Shown here piece by piece: positions 22,519 through 23,703 of a DNA stretch of 23,703 bases. Position 1 is the stretch's first letter, and each line of letters opens with the position of its first letter. The notes under the pieces are model-generated. The model saw only the letters and a list, made by a program, of their open reading frames with translations, made no database searches and was not told the origin of the DNA. The DNA is from an uncultured Eggerthellaceae bacterium. GTDB taxonomy: Bacteria > Actinomycetota > Coriobacteriia > Coriobacteriales > Eggerthellaceae. The stretch is from NCBI GenBank assembly GCA_910584145.1, contig CAJTXX010000036.1, forward strand, positions 1 to 23,703. Direction: 5' to 3'. The translations under genes and the position numbers were made by a program.

Positions 22519-23433
22519 ATGCAGCAGGCGCGCTACACCATAAGCTCCCATGCGCGTGCCATCGCGCGCGTGCTGGCGGTCGTATTCCTGCTGAACGTGG
22601 CGGTGGCGCTGGCGAAGCTCGTGTGGGGCATGGCCTCTCAGTCCATGTCCATGACAGCTGACGGCATCCATTCCCTGATCGATTCGCTGGGCAACGTGGT
22701 CGGGCTGGTCGGCATCTTCATCGCGGGCAGGCCCGCCGACAGCAGCCATCCGTATGGGCATGCCAAGTTCGAGCTGTTCGCCTCGCTCGTCATCGGATGC
22801 TTCCTGCTGGTGGCGGCCTACGAGGTCGGCTCAGGCGCTGTGGAGCGGCTCGCGTCAGGGGAGTACACCGCGGTGGTGTCGCCGGCGTCGTACGCCGTCA
22901 TGGGCGCAACGCTGGCGGTGAACCTGTGCGTCACCACCTATGAGCGCCTGTGCGCGAAGCGCCTCTCGAGCCCTATCCTGGCGGCTGATGCCATGCATAC
23001 GCTCTCCGATGTGCTCACGTCGGCCGGGGTCATCGTCGGGCTCGTGCTCGTGCAGATGGGCTTTCCCATGGCCGACCCTATCATGGCGCTGGTGGTGACG
23101 GTGTTCATCATCGCCTCGGCGGTGAGCGTGTTCCGCGGCTCGCTGCGCTGCCTGTCCGACCACTCGCAGCTGCCGCGCGAGCGCATCGTGGCGCTGGCGA
23201 AGGCGATACCCGGCGTGGTGGACGTGCACGCGGTCCGCTCGCGGGGCACCGAGGCCGAGGTGTACTGCGACCTGCATCTGCTGGTGGATCCGCAGATGAC
23301 CGTGCTCGCCGCTCACACGCTGAGCGACCGCTTGGAAGCGACGCTCAAAGACGCCTTCCCGAGCATCGTAGAGGTGCTCGTGCACATCGAGCCATATGGC
23401 TTCGATGACGACGTTCAGGGCCGCATCCGCTGA
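22519..23433 (+). CDS. Cation diffusion facilitator, zinc-type (efflux transporter)
   Basis: 304 residues; ATG 22519 follows a GAGAGGA ribosome binding site. It exports divalent metal ions by proton exchange across the membrane. Six transmembrane segments are suggested by hydrophobicity. The metal site in TM2 is H51-x3-D55 (DGIHSLID) and in TM5 H160-x3-D164 (DAMHTLSD). This HD-HD signature is the one linked to zinc (with cadmium or cobalt) rather than manganese CDFs. S-H-P-Y-G-H (76-81) is the conserved loop, and the last ~90 residues form the cytoplasmic dimerisation domain (V-D-V-H-A-V-R-S-R, H-I-E-P). The gene lies just after the tRNA-Leu terminator, with no clear promoter of its own in the 34-bp gap. 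Confidence 0.93.
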   Translation: MQQARYTISSHARAIARVLAVVFLLNVAVALAKLVWGMASQSMSMTADGIHSLIDSLGNVVGLVGIFIAGRPADSSHPYGHAKFELFASLVIGCFLLVAAYEVGSGAVERLASGEYTAVVSPASYAVMGATLAVNLCVTTYERLCAKRLSSPILAADAMHTLSDVLTSAGVIVGLVLVQMGFPMADPIMALVVTVFIIASAVSVFRGSLRCLSDHSQLPRERIVALAKAIPGVVDVHAVRSRGTEAEVYCDLHLLVDPQMTVLAAHTLSDRLEATLKDAFPSIVEVLVHIEPYGFDDDVQGRIR

Positions 23434-23481
23434 CATGCGCGACCGATCGCGATTTACCCCTTCCGCAGCCGCTGCGCTTCT

Positions 23482-23489
23482 GCTAATAT
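23482..23489 (+). promoter_or_regulatory. Extended -10 of tRNA-Val
   Basis: TGC (23481-23483) followed by TAATAT (23484-23489). The sequence 17 bp upstream (TTCCGC, 23461-23466) is a weak -35. The tRNA starts 33 bp after the hexamer. Confidence 0.55.
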
Positions 23490-23522
23490 ATCGAACCGTT
23501 GCACGTTGGATCGCAGCGATGT

Positions 23523-23597
23523 GGGCCGTTAGCTCAGGGGGAGAGCATCACCTTGACACGGTGGGGGTCACAAGTTCAAATCTTGTACGGCCCACCA
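23523..23597 (+). tRNA. tRNA-Val (anticodon GAC)
   Basis: 75 nt. Acceptor GGGCCGT pairs with ACGGCCC (23587-23593), then A and encoded CCA. D-arm GCTC/GAGC; anticodon stem TCACC/GGTGG with loop TTGACAC, anticodon GAC; T-arm ACAAG-TTCAAAT-CTTGT. Confidence 0.96.
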
Positions 23598-23618
23598 TTT
23601 TGCATCTTGCATGTGACG

Positions 23619-23643
23619 GAGCGTTCTAGTATCATTAACGCTC
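23619..23643. promoter_or_regulatory. Inverted repeat around the tRNA-Gly -10
   Basis: GAGCGTT (23619-23625) and AACGCTC (23637-23643) are perfect inverted copies 11 bp apart, enclosing TAGTAT (23627-23632), the probable -10 for tRNA-Gly. It may be a regulator site, or a hairpin ending tRNA-Val transcription, though no T-run follows. Confidence 0.45.
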
Positions 23644-23648
23644 GCAAC

Positions 23649-23703
23649 GCGGACATGGCTCAGCTGGTAGAGCACCACCTTGCCAAGGTGGGGGTCGCGG
23701 GTT
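23649..23703 (+). tRNA. tRNA-Gly (anticodon GCC), 3' end beyond the window
   Basis: GCGGACA begins the acceptor, then D-arm GCTC/GAGC, and anticodon stem CCACC/GGTGG with loop TTGCCAA, anticodon GCC. The T-arm begins GCGGGTT, where the window stops, so the acceptor 3' half cannot be checked. Confidence 0.92.

Noticed and set aside
1..23703. CRISPR arrays, integrases, transposase genes, rRNA
   Set aside because: No regularly spaced direct repeats and no such proteins or RNAs were seen in reading the window.

Overview
The window is GC-rich with gene-dense, mostly collinear + strand coding. The gene order uvrC-rapZ-yvcK-whiA followed by gap-pgk-tpiA-(gpmI)-secG is the classic actinobacterial arrangement. 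Together with DUF2628-type membrane proteins and an AddAB-type (not RecBCD) recombination nuclease, it suggests an actinobacterium, most likely of class Coriobacteriia. That placement is an inference from gene order and protein style, not from a search.

Region 1 (1-4449) is accessory in character. After the tail of an unidentified gene come four paralogous small membrane proteins of DUF2628 type (181-750, 1239-1856, 2429-2986, 3208-3783). They share a core G-P-x-Y-W-x-[YF]-R-K-C and a C-terminal G-G-[TV]-[NS] motif. Three are each followed by a small N-terminally anchored extracytoplasmic protein: two homologous to each other (762-1187, 2040-2462), and one unrelated DUF5104-like lipoprotein (3796-4449). 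The third paralog has no partner, only a remnant sequence block. This looks like a repeatedly duplicated two-gene cassette of unknown function and is the best candidate here for an undescribed system.

Region 2 (4450-4744) is non-coding. It holds a MITE-like element with ~35-bp imperfect terminal inverted repeats and an internal 8-bp inverted repeat. A possible promoter lies at its right edge, and a small hairpin lies over the next gene's Shine-Dalgarno. Region 3 (4745-5785) is a Sel1-like-repeat protein.

Region 4 (5911-12200) encodes the two subunits of an AddAB-type helicase-nuclease: a compact AddB without a Walker A motif but with the four-cysteine, nuclease-bearing C-terminus, overlapped by a full AddA. 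Region 5 (12254-17293) is the tightly packed uvrC-rapZ-yvcK-whiA run: excision repair, two regulatory proteins linked to cell wall and central carbon metabolism, and a sporulation/division-type regulator.

Region 6 (17294-21969) is a glycolytic operon, gap-pgk-tpiA-gpmI, with its own extended -10 promoter and a palindrome over the predicted transcription start. Enolase is not in the cluster. Region 7 (21970-23703) has secG under a strong promoter (TTG start), tRNA-Leu(GAG) with its own promoter and terminator, a zinc-type cation diffusion facilitator, tRNA-Val(GAC), and a tRNA-Gly(GCC) cut by the window end. Promoters of the stable RNA genes share an extended -10 of the TG-C-TAnnAT type.
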